DNA of 64,000 nucleotides from Candidatus Melainabacteria bacterium. GTDB taxonomy: Bacteria; Cyanobacteriota; Vampirovibrionia; Obscuribacterales; Obscuribacteraceae. The notes under the pieces were generated by a model that did not search any database, was not told the DNA's origin, and saw only the letters and a program-made list of their open reading frames with translations. Position numbers and translations under genes: made by a program. Within the stretch, counting starts at the first letter, position 1; each line of letters opens with the position of its first letter. This document shows positions 62,552 through 64,000 of the stretch, one piece after another. The DNA lies in assembly GCA_003151275.1 (NCBI GenBank), contig PLXC01000185.1, positions 110,429 to 174,428 on the forward strand. The letters run 5' to 3'.

Positions 62552-63577
62552 TTAGCGATGCCATACTATGCGCAAAATGGAATAGCAAATTGCGGCTAGA
62601 CCTGCAGCAACCGGGATTGTTAGAACCCAAGCGCTCATCAAAAGTTTCATTGTCTTCGGATTCAGCTTCTCTTTACCATGTGCCGGTATTGTTCCACCAG
62701 CGACTGCCGAACTCAAGGTGTGTGTTGTGCTTATTGGCGCACCGATGTGCGATGCCGCCAATATGATAAGCGCCGTACTCATGGATGCGCCGAATCCTTG
62801 CGAGTGGCTCAATCGTTCCCTACTGATCTTTGTACCGACAGTGCGAATAACACGCCAGCCCCCGATAATTGTGCCCAAAGCCATGGCTGTAGCAGCAGCG
62901 CCCATGACCCAGAAGGGAACGACGTTGGTGGTGTATCCACTGAAATGGGTTCCCAAAATTAGCGTGATAATTCCCATTGTTTTTTGTCCATCGTTGCTTC
63001 CGTGACTGAAGCTCACTGAGGCGCTTGCGATCACGTGAAGAAAGCGCATCAGTTTGGAGTGGACGTGTTTTGTGCCAGGAGGATTATCTTTCTCATGGGA
63101 TATCTTCAATGTAATCCAGGTGAGAAACCAGCCAGCAAAAAATCCGATCAATGGTGACAGGAAGAGTGCCGCTATTACCTTGTAAAGTTCAGGCCAGGCC
63201 ACACCTGTGAGCCCAGCAGCTGTTATTCCTGCGCCAAACAAACTGGCGATCAAGCAGTGCGATGAACTGACAGGAATTCCGTACCACCAAGTAATCAAGT
63301 TCCAAATCATAGCGGCCAGCAAGACTGCCACCACAATCGGAAGCGTGACAATTTCTGCGGGAATGATTCTAGTGATCACTTGCGCAACCGCTGTGCCAAC
63401 TAGAAGTGCACCAAGAAAGTTGAGAATGCCGCTCATAACGATGGCGACACCAGGCTTTAGTGCCTTTGTATATATAACTGTTGCAACAGCGTTGGCTGTG
63501 TCGTGAAAGCCGTTTACGAAATCGAAGGCCAGCGCTAAAACAATTGCAAAAACTGCGACGATTGTTTCAGCACCCAT
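62552..63577 (-). CDS. pit: PiT-family inorganic phosphate transporter
   Basis: A 341-residue carrier that moves phosphate with H+ or metal-phosphate across the inner membrane. GFHDTANAVAT and SHGSNDGQKTMGII are the two PiT signature repeats (FDxxNG...DxAN). About nine membrane segments, two duplicated halves. The ATG at 63577 has GAGG ten bases upstream; a GTG nine bases earlier is the alternative. A Pho-box-like repeat lies about 160 bases upstream, suggesting phosphate control. Confidence 0.95.
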   Translation of the reverse strand: MGAETIVAVFAIVLALAFDFVNGFHDTANAVATVIYTKALKPGVAIVMSGILNFLGALLVGTAVAQVITRIIPAEIVTLPIVVAVLLAAMIWNLITWWYGIPVSSSHCLIASLFGAGITAAGLTGVAWPELYKVIAALFLSPLIGFFAGWFLTWITLKISHEKDNPPGTKHVHSKLMRFLHVIASASVSFSHGSNDGQKTMGIITLILGTHFSGYTTNVVPFWVMGAAATAMALGTIIGGWRVIRTVGTKISRERLSHSQGFGASMSTALIILAASHIGAPISTTHTLSSAVAGGTIPAHGKEKLNPKTMKLLMSAWVLTIPVAAGLAAICYSILRIVWHR

Positions 63578-63651
63578 CTGGATCACGCCTCTTGAAAAAG
63601 AAAGATCTTAGTTTCCCGTTATCCGAGGATAGTCTGTAGGCACCCTTGGGG

Positions 63652-63673
63652 AACTGGCGGCAAGCTGCCAGTT
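63652..63673. other. Strong hairpin upstream of the phosphate carrier
   Basis: AACTGGC (63652-63658) pairs with GCCAGTT (63667-63673). It lies between the partial gene on the right and the phosphate carrier, both on the minus strand. No T-run follows, so an mRNA leader or an attenuator without poly-U are equally possible. Confidence 0.4.
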
Positions 63674-63737
63674 CTGGAGCGGCTCGACTTATCTTATTCT
63701 TGGCTGTTCGCCTATCATCTAAATAGCAGAATTTCGG

Positions 63738-63754
63738 TTAAGGTCGCTTTAAGG
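63738..63754 (-). promoter_or_regulatory. Pho-box-like direct repeat upstream of pit
   Basis: On the minus strand CCTTAA recurs with an 11-base period (63749-63754 and 63738-63743), giving CTTAAAGC-GAC-CTTAACCG. The cyanobacterial Pho box is a tandem of 8-base PyTTAAPyPyT repeats spaced by three, i.e. the same period. Only two repeats are seen and the first is imperfect; the link to PhoB is inferred. Confidence 0.45.
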
Positions 63755-63839
63755 GCATGCCACCATGTGTAATATAAATTGCCACCATACGCGAGGCACG
63801 CCATGGCGACGACCACATGAGGTTAATAAGTTTTATGTA

Positions 63840-63998
63840 TCAAACTGCGCGTAAGGCTTCAACAGCTTCAAGGTAGCCTGGATCGAGATAAACCCAAAGC
63901 TCGCCTGGGCGCCAGCTAACTGGTTGTCGCAGAAGATACTTGTAAATCAAAAGTTGTCGTATGATTCTACGCGCTGACGGGTTCTCTTCACCGCGTCT
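63840..63998 (-). CDS. C-terminal end of a hypothetical protein (cut by window)
   Basis: The frame entering from the right edge reads ENPSARRIIRQLLIYKYLL then PGELWVYLDPGYLEAVEAL and stops at TGA (63842-63840). The composition is protein-like; helical, then a short sheet. The start lies outside the window, and the family cannot be judged from 52 residues. Confidence 0.7.
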   Translation of the reverse strand, partial: RRGEENPSARRIIRQLLIYKYLLRQPVSWRPGELWVYLDPGYLEAVEALRAV

Positions 63999-64000
63999 AT

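Overview
The window looks like a chromosomal segment of a deep-branching, non-photosynthetic relative of cyanobacteria, most likely Obscuribacterales/Melainabacteria. This is an inference from gene content: secreted TPR proteins fused to retropepsin-like aspartic proteases, a phosphate/polyphosphate flavour (PiT carrier, DHH-family phosphoesterase), a PknB-type kinase with TPRs, and many small secreted or membrane-anchored proteins of unknown function. Composition appears intermediate in GC, TGA is a stop, and ATG, GTG and TTG starts are all used, often behind clear Shine-Dalgarno sequences. Genes are mostly single or in pairs on both strands; long operons are absent.

Layout. 0-5.3 kb: a gene cut by the left edge, acetate kinase, a secreted protein, a TPR/aspartic-protease protein and a DUF1963 protein. 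5.5-15.5 kb: a membrane protein, an MFS carrier, a pair of single-pass proteins with disordered tails, DUF4279 and DUF4253 proteins, an S9 peptidase, a DUF5685 protein with an extreme cysteine-rich tail, and a 40-residue zinc ribbon. 15.5-17.3 kb: a tandem repeat, a relic of an IS200/IS605 right end with omega-RNA-like folding, fabH, and an inverted pair of REP-like hairpins. 17.3-26.2 kb: a DUF2252 protein, a receiver-PAS-histidine kinase overlapping a receiver-LRV response regulator, a thioesterase, a PPi-type phosphofructokinase, and a Ser/Thr kinase. 26.2-37.9 kb: SGNH-like and alpha/beta hydrolases, TPR protein, MscL with a zinc ribbon, a LysM-like protein, a repeat protein and the DHH phosphoesterase. 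37.9-48.2 kb: two tandem ClpX-type zinc-finger proteins, a frameshifted TPR/aspartic protease, a molbindin, a lysine-rich repeat protein (also frameshifted), a GC-richer beta-lactamase-family hydrolase, a thioredoxin-like protein and a membrane glycosyltransferase.

48.2-52.5 kb is the accessory region: a hipBA module with three palindromic operators, then a 2.4-kb integrated element bounded by a 21-bp direct repeat of the 3' end of a tRNA-His gene and carrying a tyrosine recombinase and a secreted protein. 52.6-64 kb: FeoB, a TlpA-like thioredoxin, a fused two-unit M16 peptidase, a LysM protein, a DinG-type helicase lacking one Fe-S ligand, a universal stress protein, a PiT phosphate carrier with a Pho-box-like repeat upstream, and a gene cut by the right edge.

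I found no CRISPR array, phage structural genes or secondary-metabolite cluster. The strongest candidates for something new are the minimal tRNA-His element, the TnpB-less omega-RNA-like relic, the covarying REP-like pair, the cysteine-rich DUF5685 fusion and the receiver-LRV regulator.
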